NCBI GenBank assembly: GCA_018828385.1
Contig: JAHJVE010000005.1
Span: 1 to 64,000, forward strand
Length of the DNA stretch: 64,000 bases
Direction: 5' to 3'
From: Gammaproteobacteria bacterium
GTDB lineage: Bacteria; Pseudomonadota; Gammaproteobacteria; Burkholderiales; Rhodocyclaceae
Shown: positions 53,083-62,375 of the stretch, in pieces
How positions within the stretch are numbered: the first letter of the stretch is position 1
Layout: each line of letters starts with the position of its first letter
The notes under the pieces: model-generated
Seen by the model: the letters and a program-made list of their open reading frames with translations, nothing else
The model's database searches: none
Told to the model about the DNA's origin: nothing
Made by a program: the position numbers and the translations under genes

Positions 53083-54132
53083 ATGACGCAAGAAACTTCC
53101 GGAAATGCCCTGGCCTGCATTGGCGAAACCCATGGCTATCTTTTTGATGGCGATTCCGTCCAGATCAATGCCGAACTGAACTTTTCCGATGCCGCGCTGG
53201 GCGCCGCATCGCAATGGGCGCTGCAGTTGTGGAGCAGCGTGTCAGGCTTTCCGGATCAGCAACTGGCTGGCGTCAAGGTTGCCGAGCTGGCCGTTTATCC
53301 GGCCGCCGGTTATCAGAGTCTGGCCGCCACGGTTGCCGCTACGCCGCCGGCCGGGTCGGATGAGCAGAATGTCGCGCTGGCCCTGGTTTTCTGGGACGAG
53401 AACGGCCAGCCGACGGTGGCCGATATGGCCGTTTATCCGCTTGCCGAGAGCTTCGTGCAGCCCAAACTGGCGGGTAACCTCAGCGTTGGCCTGGCCGACG
53501 GCCTGGCCACGATCAAGGTCGATGCCATCGAAAACCCGCGCGCCGAAGACAACCTGAGCGGCACCCTGGCCCTCGAATTGTGGGCGCTCGACGCTCCCTA
53601 TGCCGGCGGCAGCTGGCAGGGCATTCCGGTGGCCAGCGTCATCCTCGGCGTGCTCGGCGGTGGCAACAGCCTGATCGACAGCCATTTCGTCGTGCCGGCC
53701 GCTGCCCCCGAAGGTCCAGGCGTACTGACCCTGATGCTGCGCGAATGGGGGCCGCTCGGCTACGTGACCCGCGACTACTGCAATCTGTCGCTCGAAGCGC
53801 CGGCCAAGGCCAAGCCAAAAGCTGCTGCCAAGAAGGCCATCGCCAAGGAAGAAGCACCGAAGGCCAAGTCCGAAACCAAGCCGGCTGCTGACAAGGTCAA
53901 GAAGACCAAGTCGGCCGACAAGGCCCCCGCCAAAGCCAAGGCCGCAGCTATCAAGGGCATTGCCATCAATGCCGCCAGCGAGGCCGAACTGCTTGCCATC
54001 AAGGGCCTGACCGCGACCGTGGCCAAGGCCATTGTCGCCGGTCGTCCCTACGCCGCGCTCAACGAACTCGGCAAGGTCAAGGGCGTCGGCCCCAAGCTGC
54101 TCGCCACGCTGCGCGACAAGGTCGTCCTGTAA
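53083..54132 (+). CDS. Two-domain beta-sandwich-like protein with C-terminal helix-hairpin-helix
   Basis: 349 residues. Residues about 10-120 and 125-240 look like two related beta-rich domains (SQWALQLWSSVSGF, LSGTLALELWALDAP; each has a LAL-LW core). Residues 245-295 are a Lys/Ala-rich linker (KPKAAAKKAIAKEEAPKAKS). Residues about 295-349 are a helix-hairpin-helix tail (INAASEAELLAIKGLTATVA, KVKGVGPKLLATLRDKVVL) as in ComEA-type DNA-binding proteins. I do not recognise the combination. No signal peptide. An upstream NifA-type site suggests nif-linked expression. Confidence 0.82.
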   Translation: MTQETSGNALACIGETHGYLFDGDSVQINAELNFSDAALGAASQWALQLWSSVSGFPDQQLAGVKVAELAVYPAAGYQSLAATVAATPPAGSDEQNVALALVFWDENGQPTVADMAVYPLAESFVQPKLAGNLSVGLADGLATIKVDAIENPRAEDNLSGTLALELWALDAPYAGGSWQGIPVASVILGVLGGGNSLIDSHFVVPAAAPEGPGVLTLMLREWGPLGYVTRDYCNLSLEAPAKAKPKAAAKKAIAKEEAPKAKSETKPAADKVKKTKSADKAPAKAKAAAIKGIAINAASEAELLAIKGLTATVAKAIVAGRPYAALNELGKVKGVGPKLLATLRDKVVL

Positions 54133-54144
54133 TCTGAAACCAGC

Positions 54145-54174
54145 GTTGCCCTGGCCGCTGTTGGCCGGGGCAAC
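54145..54174. terminator. Bidirectional hairpin terminator
   Basis: GTTGCCC-t-GGCC-gctgtt-GGCC-g-GGGCAAC between two convergent genes, followed by a short T-rich stretch on the plus strand. Confidence 0.75.
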
Positions 54175-54180
54175 TTTGTT

Positions 54181-54615
54181 TCAATCGTCGTCTGCCTTGA
54201 TGCAGACCACCGGTTTGTTCGCCAGGTGCAGCACCTTGCGCGTCACCGAGCCGAGGGCGAGGGCGGCCAGGCCGCCCAGACCGCGCGTCCCCATGACGAT
54301 GGTGTCGCAACCCAGTTCGTCGGCCAGCGCGACGATGATTTCCGCCGTGTCGCCGAGCCGGACATGGGTTTTATGGCGTATGCCGGCCTCGCTCAGGGCA
54401 GCGACGACGGGTTTCTGTACGATGTTCGCCCGGGCTGCCAGGTGCCTCTCGATGGCGTCTTCTTCCATGCCATGGGTTTGCCAGGCAACGGGTTGAGGTT
54501 CGACGTTGAGGACATGCACCTCGAGGTCACCGTGCAGCTTGGCAAACTGAACCAGATAGAGCGCGGCGGCAAAAGCATGTTTCGAGCCGTCGACAGGGAG
54601 CAGTACCGACTTCAT
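54181..54615 (-). CDS. Universal stress protein (UspA family)
   Basis: 144 residues. N-terminal VLLPVDGSKHA and C-terminal nucleotide motif GTRGLGGLAALALGSVT (G-2x-G-9x-G-S/T), so ATP-binding type. Single gene, divergent from nifE. Confidence 0.93.
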   Translation of the reverse strand: MKSVLLPVDGSKHAFAAALYLVQFAKLHGDLEVHVLNVEPQPVAWQTHGMEEDAIERHLAARANIVQKPVVAALSEAGIRHKTHVRLGDTAEIIVALADELGCDTIVMGTRGLGGLAALALGSVTRKVLHLANKPVVCIKADDD

Positions 54616-54740
54616 TTTGGTCTCCTTTGGCCCGGTGGCGGGCCGTTCAATACATTCTCCCTACTACTGTAGAAGCAGCGGGCGATTTTCGTTAGGCATA
54701 TTGCCAAAGGAGCCGGGTTTTTGTCGATAGATTCCCGGGT

Positions 54741-54756
54741 TGTCGCAAAGGCGACA
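54741..54756. promoter_or_regulatory. NifA upstream activator site of nifE
   Basis: TGTCGCAAAGGCGACA, TGT-N10-ACA with a CGC dyad, 42 bp upstream of the -24 element. Confidence 0.88.
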
Positions 54757-54798
54757 ATTTTCAGAATTTTTAATCCATATAAATCAATGAGTTAAAGG

Positions 54799-54814
54799 TG
54801 GCACCCGTCTTGCT
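54799..54814 (+). promoter_or_regulatory. Sigma-54 promoter of the nifE operon
   Basis: TGGCAC-N5-TTGCT, near consensus, 30 bp before ATG 54844. Confidence 0.9.
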
Positions 54815-54843
54815 AATTGCTATCCAGACCTCTGGAGAACAGC

Positions 54844-56244
54844 ATGAAAGCCAGCGAAATCCAGGCCTTGCTCGACGAGCCGGCCTGTACTCATAACACC
54901 AAGGAAAAGTCCGGCTGCGCCAAGCCCAAGCCTGGTGCCACGGCGGGCGGCTGTTCATTCGACGGCGCGCAGATCGCGCTGCTGCCGATTGCTGATGTTG
55001 CCCATATCGTGCATGGTCCGATTGCCTGTGCCGGCTCCTCCTGGGATAACCGCGGCACGCGCTCTTCCGGAGTGACCCTGTACAAGATCGGCATGACCAC
55101 CGACCTGTCGGAAACCGACGTGGTCATGGGGCGCGGCGAGAAGCGGCTGTTCCATGCCATCAAGCAGGCCATCGACAGCTATTCGCCGAAAGCGGTCTTC
55201 ATCTACAACACCTGCGTCACCGCGCTGATCGGCGATGACGTCGGCGCCGTCTGCAAGGCGGCGACCGAACGCTGGGGTACGCCGGTTGTGCCGGTCGATG
55301 CCGCCGGCTTCTACGGCACCAAGAATCTCGGCAACCGGCTGGCCGGCGAAGCGATGTTCAAGCACGTCATCGGCGCGGCCGAACCGGCGCCCGTCGTGCC
55401 GCGCGCCGACGGCCTGCCGACCTACGACGTCAATCTGATCGGCGAATACAACATTGCCGGCGAGTTCTGGCATGTCGCGCCGCTCTTTGACGAACTCGGC
55501 CTGCGCATTCTCTGCACGCTGTCCGGCGACTCGCGCTTCCATGAAGTGCAGACCATGCACCGTGCCAAGGTGAACATGGTGGTCTGCGCCAAGGCGCTGC
55601 TCAACGTGGCGCGCAAGATGCAGGACACCTACGGTCAACCGTTTTTTGAGGGCAGTTTCTACGGCGTTCAGGATGTCTCCAACGCGCTGCGCGATTTCGC
55701 TCGGCTGATCGGCGACCCCGACCTGATCGCCCGCACCGAAGCCGTCATCGCCCGCGAGGAAGCCAAGGCCCACGCCGCGCTCGAACCCTGGCGCGCCCGC
55801 CTGAAAGACAAGCGCGTCCTGCTCTATACCGGCGGCGTCAAATCGTGGTCCATCGTTTCGGCCCTGCAGGATCTGGGCATGAAGGTGGTGGCGACCGGTA
55901 CCAAGAAATCGACCGAAGAAGACAAGGCGCGCATCCGCGAGCTGATGGGCGAGGACACCAAGATGATCGACGACGGCAGCCCGAAGGCCCTGTTGTCGAC
56001 CTATCACGAGTACAAGGCCGACATCCTGATCGCCGGCGGGCGCAATCTCTACACGGCGCTCAAAGCACGGATTCCCTTCCTCGACATCAATCAGGAACGT
56101 GAATTCGGTTACGCCGGTTATGCCGGCATGAGCGAACTGGCCCGGCAACTGGCGCTGTCGATGGAAAGCCCGGTGTGGGCTGCCGTGCGCAAGCCGGCGC
56201 CGTGGGCCAAGCAAAGCGGTCCTGGCACCGTGCTGGCGGCGTAA
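54844..56244 (+). CDS. nifE: NifE, FeMo-cofactor scaffold subunit
   Basis: 466 residues. Cys ligands and conserved blocks: [47 protein letters not shown] and [12 protein letters not shown]. With NifN it forms the scaffold that matures NifB-co to FeMo-co. The stretch containing YGQP is a standard NifE motif, not a copy of the 39-bp repeat. Confidence 0.97.
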   Translation: MKASEIQALLDEPACTHNTKEKSGCAKPKPGATAGGCSFDGAQIALLPIADVAHIVHGPIACAGSSWDNRGTRSSGVTLYKIGMTTDLSETDVVMGRGEKRLFHAIKQAIDSYSPKAVFIYNTCVTALIGDDVGAVCKAATERWGTPVVPVDAAGFYGTKNLGNRLAGEAMFKHVIGAAEPAPVVPRADGLPTYDVNLIGEYNIAGEFWHVAPLFDELGLRILCTLSGDSRFHEVQTMHRAKVNMVVCAKALLNVARKMQDTYGQPFFEGSFYGVQDVSNALRDFARLIGDPDLIARTEAVIAREEAKAHAALEPWRARLKDKRVLLYTGGVKSWSIVSALQDLGMKVVATGTKKSTEEDKARIRELMGEDTKMIDDGSPKALLSTYHEYKADILIAGGRNLYTALKARIPFLDINQEREFGYAGYAGMSELARQLALSMESPVWAAVRKPAPWAKQSGPGTVLAA

Positions 56245-56254
56245 GGGGTACGAC

Positions 56255-57658
56255 ATGGCTGAAATCATCCACTCCAAGAAAGCGCTGGCGGTCAATCCGC
56301 TCAAGGTCAGCCAGACCATTGGCGCCTCGCTGGCTTTCCTCGGCCTCAACCGCAGCCTGCCGCTCATGCATGGCTCGCAGGGCTGCACGGCCTTCGGCAA
56401 GGTGTTCTTCGTGCGCCACTTCCGCGAGCCGATTCCCTTGCAGACGACGGCGATGGATCAGGTGTCGAGCATCATGGGTGCCGACGACAACGTCATCGAG
56501 GCGCTGCGCACGCTGTCGGACAAGAGCAAGCCGGACATCATCGGCCTCGTGACCACTGGATTGTCGGAAACGCAGGGCACCGATATTCGCCGCTGCGTCG
56601 GCGATTTCCGCCGGGCCCACCCGGAATTCGACCATGTCGCCGTGGTTCCGGTGAATACGCCGGATTACGTCGGCTGTCTGGAAAGCGGTTACGCACTGGC
56701 CATTGAAGCCCTGATCGAAACGCTGGTGCCGGAAAGCGCCTGCGTCGGCAAACGGCCGAAGCAGGTCAATGTGCTGGCCTCGGCCATGCTGACGCCGGGC
56801 GATATCGAGGCGATCAAGGAGTGGATCGAAGCCTTCGGCCTGCGCCCCATCGTCGTTCCGGACATTGGCGACTCGCTCGATGGCCACCTGGTCGAAGCCG
56901 AAACTTCATCGCTGACCATCGGCGGTACGCCGCGCTCGGAAATCGAGATCATGGGCGAGTCGACCGCAACATTGGTCGTCGGACCCTCGCTGCACAAGGC
57001 GGCGAACATCCTGAAGACGCGCACCGGCGTGCCCGACTACCGTTTCGATGGCCTCATGGGCCTCGAGGATTGCGACGATTTCACCCAGGCGCTGGCCGAG
57101 ATTTCCGGCAAACCGGTTCCCGAGAAGATCGAGCGTCACCGTGCCCAGTTGCAGGATGCCATGGTCGACAGCCATTTCATGATCGGCTTCGCCCGCGTTG
57201 CGCTGGCCGGCGATCCCGATCTGGTCGGCATGCAGGTGCGTTTCCTGACCAGCATGGGGGCCGAGATTGTCAGCGCCGTTGCCACGCACAAGCATGAAAG
57301 CCTGGCTGGGCTGCCAATCGCCAAAGTCATCGTCGGCGACCTGGAGGATATGGAAAAAGAGGCGCGCAGCAATGGTGCACAACTGATCGTCGCCAATTCC
57401 CACGCCGCCGACACCGCTTCACGGCTGGGTTTGCCGCTGCTTCGGGCCGGCTTTCCGCAATACGACCACGTGGGCGGTTACGCCCGCACCTGGGTGGGCT
57501 ACCGCGGTACGCGGCAAGCCTTGTTCGATCTCGCCAACCTCATGCTGGGACAACACCATGAACTCGCACCCTATCGATCAATCTACTGGGCCGACGACCG
57601 CGATGGCGTCAGCAAACAACATGTCATCTCGTCGGCTGCAGCTGGTCTGGTCCATTAG
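56255..57658 (+). CDS. nifN: NifN, FeMo-cofactor scaffold subunit
   Basis: 467 residues. Family blocks [35 protein letters not shown] and [15 protein letters not shown]-terminus with [18 protein letters not shown]. Partner of NifE. 10 nt after nifE. Confidence 0.97.
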   Translation: MAEIIHSKKALAVNPLKVSQTIGASLAFLGLNRSLPLMHGSQGCTAFGKVFFVRHFREPIPLQTTAMDQVSSIMGADDNVIEALRTLSDKSKPDIIGLVTTGLSETQGTDIRRCVGDFRRAHPEFDHVAVVPVNTPDYVGCLESGYALAIEALIETLVPESACVGKRPKQVNVLASAMLTPGDIEAIKEWIEAFGLRPIVVPDIGDSLDGHLVEAETSSLTIGGTPRSEIEIMGESTATLVVGPSLHKAANILKTRTGVPDYRFDGLMGLEDCDDFTQALAEISGKPVPEKIERHRAQLQDAMVDSHFMIGFARVALAGDPDLVGMQVRFLTSMGAEIVSAVATHKHESLAGLPIAKVIVGDLEDMEKEARSNGAQLIVANSHAADTASRLGLPLLRAGFPQYDHVGGYARTWVGYRGTRQALFDLANLMLGQHHELAPYRSIYWADDRDGVSKQHVISSAAAGLVH

Positions 57659-57674
57659 GCAGGAGCCGGACGCC

Positions 57675-58100
57675 ATGATCAAGGTCGCTTTCGCCTCGAC
57701 TGACCGGACGCGGGTCAATCAGCACTTCGGTTCGGCCGAGGGCTTCGTGATCTACGAAGTGACGCCGGACAAGGCGACGCTGGTCGGCGTTGGCGAATTC
57801 GCCGAAGAGGCGATGGATGGCAATGAGGACAAGCTCGGCGCCAAGGTCGATTTCCTCGAAGGCTGCGCCGGGGTTTACGTCATGGCGATTGGCGCTTCGG
57901 CGATCAAGAAGTTGCTGGCCAAGGGCATCCAGCCGATCCGCGTCGATGAGGTTGACACGGTCGACGAGCTTTTAGGCCAAATTTCGAAAGCGATGAGCGA
58001 CGGCGGGGTGGTCTGGATCGACCGCGCCATCGCCGCCCAGGCCAAGGCCAAGGAAGAGAATCGCTTCGCTTCCATGGAAGAGGAAGGGTGGGAAGGATGA
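57675..58100 (+). CDS. nifX: NifX
   Basis: 141 residues from ATG 57675 with AGGAG upstream. NifX fold with the conserved His in TRVNQHFGSAEGFVIYE and LGAKVDFLEGCAGVYVMAIG. Transfers NifB-co/FeMo-co intermediates between NifB, NifEN and NifDK. Overlaps the next gene by ATGA. Confidence 0.95.
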   Translation: MIKVAFASTDRTRVNQHFGSAEGFVIYEVTPDKATLVGVGEFAEEAMDGNEDKLGAKVDFLEGCAGVYVMAIGASAIKKLLAKGIQPIRVDEVDTVDELLGQISKAMSDGGVVWIDRAIAAQAKAKEENRFASMEEEGWEG

Positions 58101-58564
58101 GCTCAAACATCATTGAACATCGCGGCATCGTCCAGCGCGTCGAGGCGGGCAAGGCCATCGTGGCGATGGAAACGGCCGGCTGCTCGTCCTGCGGGCAGGG
58201 CAGCAGTTGCGGCATCGGCAAGATGGCCAGCGGCCGTCCGGCCACCTTGCTGACCCTGCCGGTTTCCGGTGACATCAAGGCCGGCGACATGGTGATGATT
58301 GCGCTGCCGGCCAGTCGCCTGACTTTTTCGGCCTTGCTCGGCTATCTCTTCCCCGCCTTCGCCATGATTTTCGGCGCCTGGCTCGGTTCACTGCTCGATG
58401 GCAGCGACGGTGCCACGGCACTCGGCGCCATTGCCGGCTTTCTCGGCGCGCTGGCGGTTGCCCGCATCGCCATCGGCCTGGTGCCCGGCCTCATGCCGGC
58501 GCCACAACTCATTCCGGTTTCCAACCAATCCAACCCATTTCCCAAGGAGTATGACCATGACTGA
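58097..58564 (+). CDS. RseC/MucC-family redox membrane protein
   Basis: 155 residues. N-terminal Cys motif CSSCGQGSSC (about residues 29-38), then two membrane segments (about 80-100 and 108-128). RseC proteins accompany Rnf/Rsx complexes (SoxR-reducing system). Here it sits within nifENX, not beside rnf, but a role in tuning Rnf or ferredoxin reduction is plausible. Confidence 0.85.
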   Translation: MSSNIIEHRGIVQRVEAGKAIVAMETAGCSSCGQGSSCGIGKMASGRPATLLTLPVSGDIKAGDMVMIALPASRLTFSALLGYLFPAFAMIFGAWLGSLLDGSDGATALGAIAGFLGALAVARIAIGLVPGLMPAPQLIPVSNQSNPFPKEYDHD

Positions 58565-59018
58565 AGCCATTGCTGCCGATCCCATCTTCGAAACCGATTT
58601 CGTCAAGGAGATGGCCCGCCAGATGCGCGCGCTCGATACCTACGGCACCTACGCCGGCTGGACGGTCGAAAAGATCCTCGATCCCTACATCCTGACCAAG
58701 GAACGCAAGGCCAACATCCCGATGATCGGTGATCCGGACGACGAGACCATCTCGCGCGTCAAGGCGTTCTATAACGCCATCGCCGTACTCATCGAAAAGG
58801 AATGCAAGCTGCTCGCCGTGCCGCTCGTGCACCTGACCCATGAAGGTTTTGGCCGCGCCATCATTACCGTCGGCAAGCTGGTTGCCGTTGAAAAGACCCT
58901 GCGCGACGTCCATCGCTTCGGCTTCCCGAGCCTGTCCAAGATGAAGGATGACGCCGACAAGATGCTCGCTATCGCGCTGGAACGTATCGGTCAGTATCCG
59001 AACGTCGCCGGGCTGTAA
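58557..59018 (+). CDS. NifX-associated protein (DUF269)
   Basis: 153 residues from ATG 58557 (AAGGAG 7 nt upstream). Blocks FVKEMARQMRALDTYGTYAG and SRVKAFYNAIAVLIEKECKL are typical of the NifX-associated family that follows nifX in many diazotrophs. Function not established; linked to FeMo-co synthesis. Overlaps the RseC-like gene by 8 nt. Confidence 0.93.
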   Translation: MTEAIAADPIFETDFVKEMARQMRALDTYGTYAGWTVEKILDPYILTKERKANIPMIGDPDDETISRVKAFYNAIAVLIEKECKLLAVPLVHLTHEGFGRAIITVGKLVAVEKTLRDVHRFGFPSLSKMKDDADKMLAIALERIGQYPNVAGL

Positions 59019-59032
59019 GGGCGGGGGGCAAC

Positions 59033-59251
59033 ATGACTGACGAAGAACTGGCCGCCCTCGACAAGGAAGTCAAGAAGCTCAAGCGGATCGCTTCCGAGTG
59101 GGCTTCGCAAATGCACGATCTCGTGGAAGACCGCCTGCCGGCTGGCTTTCACGAAATTCCCGCGCTTTCCCAATCCACCTACGATGCCTGCCAGGCGTGG
59201 GCCGATGCCAGTGCCCGACTCGCAGCAGCGCAGAAAGGACAACCAGCATGA
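59033..59251 (+). CDS. CCE_0567-family (DUF683) metalloprotein
   Basis: 72 residues, two-helix hairpin (EELAALDKEVKKLKRIASEW). Common in nif clusters after the NifX-associated gene; family members bind metal. Stop overlaps fdxB. Confidence 0.9.
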   Translation: MTDEELAALDKEVKKLKRIASEWASQMHDLVEDRLPAGFHEIPALSQSTYDACQAWADASARLAAAQKGQPA

Positions 59252-59517
59252 TCACCGGACTCACCAAAGGCGGCACCGAATGGACGCCGCAATTCGCCAC
59301 CAGCCTCGATCAAGCCAAGTGCATCGGCTGCGGCCGCTGCTACAAGGTCTGCCCGCGCAATGTGCTCGACCTCGTCGAGCGTGAGCTGGATGACGATGAT
59401 GATGACGAAGACGACAACATGATGGTCATGTCGCTGGCCAACCCGGCTGACTGCATCGGTTGTGGCTCCTGCGGACGGGTTTGTCCGAAGGACTGCTACA
59501 CCTACGCACCGGCCTGA
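59248..59517 (+). CDS. fdxB: Ferredoxin III, nif-specific
   Basis: 89 residues with CIGCGRCYKVCP and CIGCGSCGRVCP. A run of Asp (DDDDDDEDD) lies between the two motifs. 2[4Fe-4S] carrier for nitrogenase or FeMo-co assembly. Confidence 0.94.
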   Translation: MITGLTKGGTEWTPQFATSLDQAKCIGCGRCYKVCPRNVLDLVERELDDDDDDEDDNMMVMSLANPADCIGCGSCGRVCPKDCYTYAPA

Positions 59518-59519
59518 GC

Positions 59520-59864
59520 ATGGCCGCGCTGCCTGATTCCGCGTATGGCGAGGCAGTGTGCGCCGCCTTGCGCGGCCAGGTGGAAAAACTCGGCCTGACT
59601 ATCGGCGACGAGCCGGTGTGGGCCGAGGCGACTTTCGCCGAGGAGGTTGATCCCTACTCGCAGGAAATCAGCGTGATCGCTACCTGGCGGGGCAAGCAGC
59701 GCTTTGGAACGGTGACCTTTTTTTCCGACGGCCGCGTCTTCGCCGAGTACCAGGTGCTGCTCCAGCATCCGGCCCGGGACGACAGTTACGTCGAAGCGGT
59801 GCAGGTCTGGGGACGACCCGAGAAGTTGAGCGGCGACCCGGTCATTGTCGAATACGCCAAGTAA
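59520..59864 (+). CDS. Unknown protein at the end of the nifENX operon
   Basis: 114 residues, 2 nt after fdxB. Blocks EEVDPYSQEISVIATWRGKQ and FGTVTFFSDGRVFAEYQVLL suggest a small beta-rich protein. No family recognised. Position argues for a nif-linked role. Confidence 0.78.
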   Translation: MAALPDSAYGEAVCAALRGQVEKLGLTIGDEPVWAEATFAEEVDPYSQEISVIATWRGKQRFGTVTFFSDGRVFAEYQVLLQHPARDDSYVEAVQVWGRPEKLSGDPVIVEYAK

Positions 59865-59867
59865 CCC

Positions 59868-60284
59868 ATGACTGTTTCGCCCCGTTTGCTGTTCATTCAC
59901 AAGCATGGGACCAGTGGTCGTGTCCGCTTTCTCTGTTTGAGTTCGGGTGTTGTCGCCTTCAAGCCATTGCCGACACTGTCGGCGTTGCGCGATGAAGATT
60001 TCTCGCCGACCGTCCAGTTCCATCCGACGGCGGTCGTCCGCGAAGCCGAGGTTCATCTCGGGCTGGCCGAGGGTGCAGTCGAACCGGTGGTCGATTTTCA
60101 GGCTTGGGTCGATACGCCGGAGGGTGACGTGCCCGTTTTGCTCGCCGCGTTTGCCAGCATCGATCCGCCGTTCGAGGCGGCCGACCGACTCCACGGCCGC
60201 TTTATCGCAATTACCGAGTCGCGCCAGCTAAGTGAAGTCGAACGAAATCTGCTGCGTCGGGCCTACGAGCACGTCCTGGGATAA
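59868..60284 (+). CDS. Unknown protein, last gene of the nifENX operon
   Basis: 138 residues, 3 nt after the previous gene. LLFIHKHGTSGRVRFLCLSS and VQFHPTAVVREAEVHLGLAE; no family recognised. Its last 74 bp overlap the convergent GNAT gene, so transcription may interfere. Confidence 0.75.
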   Translation: MTVSPRLLFIHKHGTSGRVRFLCLSSGVVAFKPLPTLSALRDEDFSPTVQFHPTAVVREAEVHLGLAEGAVEPVVDFQAWVDTPEGDVPVLLAAFASIDPPFEAADRLHGRFIAITESRQLSEVERNLLRRAYEHVLG

Positions 60285-60717
60285 GCCGTTCAGTGGCGTC
60301 GAGAAGGGCCTGGCGGTGCGCTTTCCGGTGGGCCGCCAGGCCGGCCGGGGTGTAGCCCTGAAGGACGACGCCGGGTGGCATGATGCTGCCGCCCCGTTGT
60401 TCGGCGGCGGCGAGGATCAGCGGTGTCGACAATCCCTTGCCGCGATGCTCGGCCGAAATCCACAGGTAGGAGCCGGCATAGAAGCCGACGATGCGGCCGA
60501 CCTTGAATATCGCCGTGTTGAATCCTTCGCGGGCGTGGCGGATGGTATAGCCGGAGTTTCGCAACAACCGCGCCGGCAATTGCGGAGACCACGCCTGGGC
60601 GGCCAGCTTGGCCAGGATGTCTGCCGCTTCATCATCGGTCACGCGCAGGCTGTCTGACGGCCGGTCGATGCCGGGGCCGGCGAAATCGAGGAAGCTTCTC
60701 TGCCAGGGGGCGGTCAT
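60211..60717 (-). CDS. GNAT-like acetyltransferase
   Basis: 168 residues. YLWISAEHRGKGLSTPLILA resembles the acetyl-CoA pyrophosphate loop of GNAT enzymes (R-G-x-G pattern as RGKGLS). Weak N-terminal conservation. Substrate unknown. Convergent with the nifENX operon. Confidence 0.6.
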   Translation of the reverse strand: MTAPWQRSFLDFAGPGIDRPSDSLRVTDDEAADILAKLAAQAWSPQLPARLLRNSGYTIRHAREGFNTAIFKVGRIVGFYAGSYLWISAEHRGKGLSTPLILAAAEQRGGSIMPPGVVLQGYTPAGLAAHRKAHRQALLDATERLIPGRARRPDAADFVRLHLAGATR

Positions 60718-60930
60718 GTTGTTGTGTGTATTCGTTGATCCAAACGTTCATTAGCACGGACCGTACCGGTCAGCGTCCGGAAACGCTTCCAGTGCGGCCA
60801 TTGCTCGATGCCGGGCGCGGAGAGTGCCGTGGTACAGCGTTTTCCGCAAGTGGTGGAGTCGCGGGAGCCGGTTTTGGTTCCCGCAATTGCCCATGCGATT
60901 GCAGCTTCCAGTGGGGTATCCGTCAGGGAT

Positions 60931-60946
60931 TGTAGTGAACCTGACA
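60931..60946. promoter_or_regulatory. NifA upstream activator site of iscA-nifUS
   Basis: TGTAGTGAACCTGACA, TGT-N10-ACA. The inner bases lack the CGC dyad but the spacing to the promoter (69 bp) is right. Confidence 0.6.
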
Positions 60947-61014
60947 AGGCAGTTTTGGCTTGCAGATTGAGCCAAGCTGCTGAAAATTAAGTGTTTATAC
61001 TTTTATCTCTGTCG

Positions 61015-61030
61015 TGGCACGCCCCTTGCA
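61015..61030 (+). promoter_or_regulatory. Sigma-54 promoter of iscA-nifUS
   Basis: TGGCACG-CCCC-TTGCA, a perfect consensus match, 31 bp before ATG 61062. Confidence 0.92.
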
Positions 61031-61061
61031 AGATCAGGTCATCTACTCTGGGAGAATCGCC

Positions 61062-61385
61062 ATGATCAATCTGACCCCCGCTGCCATTAAGGCTGTTCAA
61101 CGTTTTATCCGCGGTTCTGAAACACCTGTCCTCGGGCTGCGCCTGACCATTTCCGGTGGCGGTTGCTCCGGTCTGCAATACGGCATGAAGCTCGAAACCG
61201 AGAAGGCCGAAGACGACTGGGAACTGGAAGTCGAAGGCGTAAAGGTGCTGGTCGATGCCATGACCATGCCGATGATCGACAACGTCACCGTCGATTTCGT
61301 CGACACGCTGACCCACACCGGTTTCAAGTTCGACAACCCCAACGCCAGCGCCCAGTGTTCCTGCGGCTCTTCGTTCTCGGTCTAA
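61062..61385 (+). CDS. Nif-type A-type Fe-S carrier (IscA-nif)
   Basis: 107 residues. The three Cys of A-type carriers are present (SGGGCSGLQYG, AQCSCGSSFSV). Carries Fe-S clusters from NifU to target proteins. First gene of the nifUS operon. Confidence 0.93.
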   Translation: MINLTPAAIKAVQRFIRGSETPVLGLRLTISGGGCSGLQYGMKLETEKAEDDWELEVEGVKVLVDAMTMPMIDNVTVDFVDTLTHTGFKFDNPNASAQCSCGSSFSV

Positions 61386-61397
61386 GGAGCAATAGTC

Positions 61398-62294
61398 ATG
61401 TGGGAATATTCAGACAAGGTTCGCGAACACTTCTTCAACCCGCGCAATTCCGGCCCGCTGGAAGAAGCGAACGGTATCGGTGACGTCGGTTCCATCCAGT
61501 GCGGCGACGCGCTGCGCCTGATGCTCAAGGTCGAGCCGGAAACCGAGATCATCCAGGACGCGCACTTTCAGACCTTCGGCTGCGGTTCGGCCATCGCCTC
61601 GTCGTCGGCACTGACCGAAATGATCAAGGGCATGACGCTGGATCAGGCGCTCGAAGTGTCGAACCAGAACATCGCCGATTACCTCGACGGTCTGCCGCCG
61701 GAAAAGATGCACTGCTCGGTCATGGGCCGCGAAGCCCTGCAGGCTGCCATCGCCAACTACCGTGGCGAAGAGTGGTCCGATGACCACGAAGAAGGCGCGC
61801 TGATCTGCAAGTGTTTCGCCATCGACGCCGTGATGATCGAGGACGTGGTCAAGGCCAACAACCTCAACACGGTCGAGGAAGTCACCTTCTACACCAAGGC
61901 CGGCGGTGGTTGTGCGGCTTGCCACGAAGGCATCGAGGAAATTCTGGCCAAGGTCATGGCCGAGCGCGCCGGTCCGGGTGAAGTCTCGCCGCCGCCGGCT
62001 TGCCCGGCCACGCCGGAAGCGCCGAAGCCGCCGACCAAGAAGCTGTCGATCGTCGAGAAGATTGCCAAGATCCAGGAAGTGCTCGAGTCGGTTCGCCCGA
62101 TGCTCCAGCGCGATCACGGCGATGTCGAGCTGGCCGACGTCCAGGGCAAGAAGATCTATGTGCACCTCAAGGGCGCCTGCTCCGGTTGCATGATGGAAGC
62201 GGCAACCCTTGGCGGCATCCAGCAGAAGATGATCGAAGTGCTGGGTGAGCTGGTGCAGGTTCTGCCGTCGTCGCACATGCCCGTAGAGGCCTGA
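61398..62294 (+). CDS. nifU: NifU, Fe-S scaffold
   Basis: 298 residues in three parts: IscU-like scaffold (Cys in [27 protein letters not shown]), a central [2Fe-2S] BFD-like domain ([20 protein letters not shown]) and a C-terminal Nfu domain ([14 protein letters not shown]). Assembles clusters for nitrogenase with NifS. Confidence 0.97.
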   Translation: MWEYSDKVREHFFNPRNSGPLEEANGIGDVGSIQCGDALRLMLKVEPETEIIQDAHFQTFGCGSAIASSSALTEMIKGMTLDQALEVSNQNIADYLDGLPPEKMHCSVMGREALQAAIANYRGEEWSDDHEEGALICKCFAIDAVMIEDVVKANNLNTVEEVTFYTKAGGGCAACHEGIEEILAKVMAERAGPGEVSPPPACPATPEAPKPPTKKLSIVEKIAKIQEVLESVRPMLQRDHGDVELADVQGKKIYVHLKGACSGCMMEAATLGGIQQKMIEVLGELVQVLPSSHMPVEA

Positions 62295-62300
62295 TCGAGA

Positions 62301-62339
62301 CTGCTACGGTCAACTGGAAAAAACGGCCAAATTCGAAAT
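62301..62339 (+). repeat. Dispersed 39-bp repeat, copy M
   Basis: CTGCTACGGTCAACTGGA, A-run, CGGCCAAATTCGAAAT. Plus strand, starting 6 nt after the nifU stop and ending 36 nt before nifS, within the nifUS operon. Confidence 0.92.
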
Positions 62340-62375
62340 CATCCCAACCTCAACAGAGAAACCGAGGACTGCGCC

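Larger units (their letters stand above)
60718..61061. other. Intergenic region upstream of iscA-nif
   Basis: 344 bp without a supported gene. The right half holds a NifA site (60931-60946) and a sigma-54 promoter (61015-61030); the left half shows nothing recognisable. Confidence 0.6.

Noticed and set aside
55630..55665. ACGGTCAACC in nifE resembling the 39-bp repeat
   Set aside because: It encodes the standard NifE motif [12 protein letters not shown] and the rest of the element is missing.
60726..60990. Short reading frames upstream of iscA-nif
   Set aside because: No ribosome site or homology; the region is regulatory.
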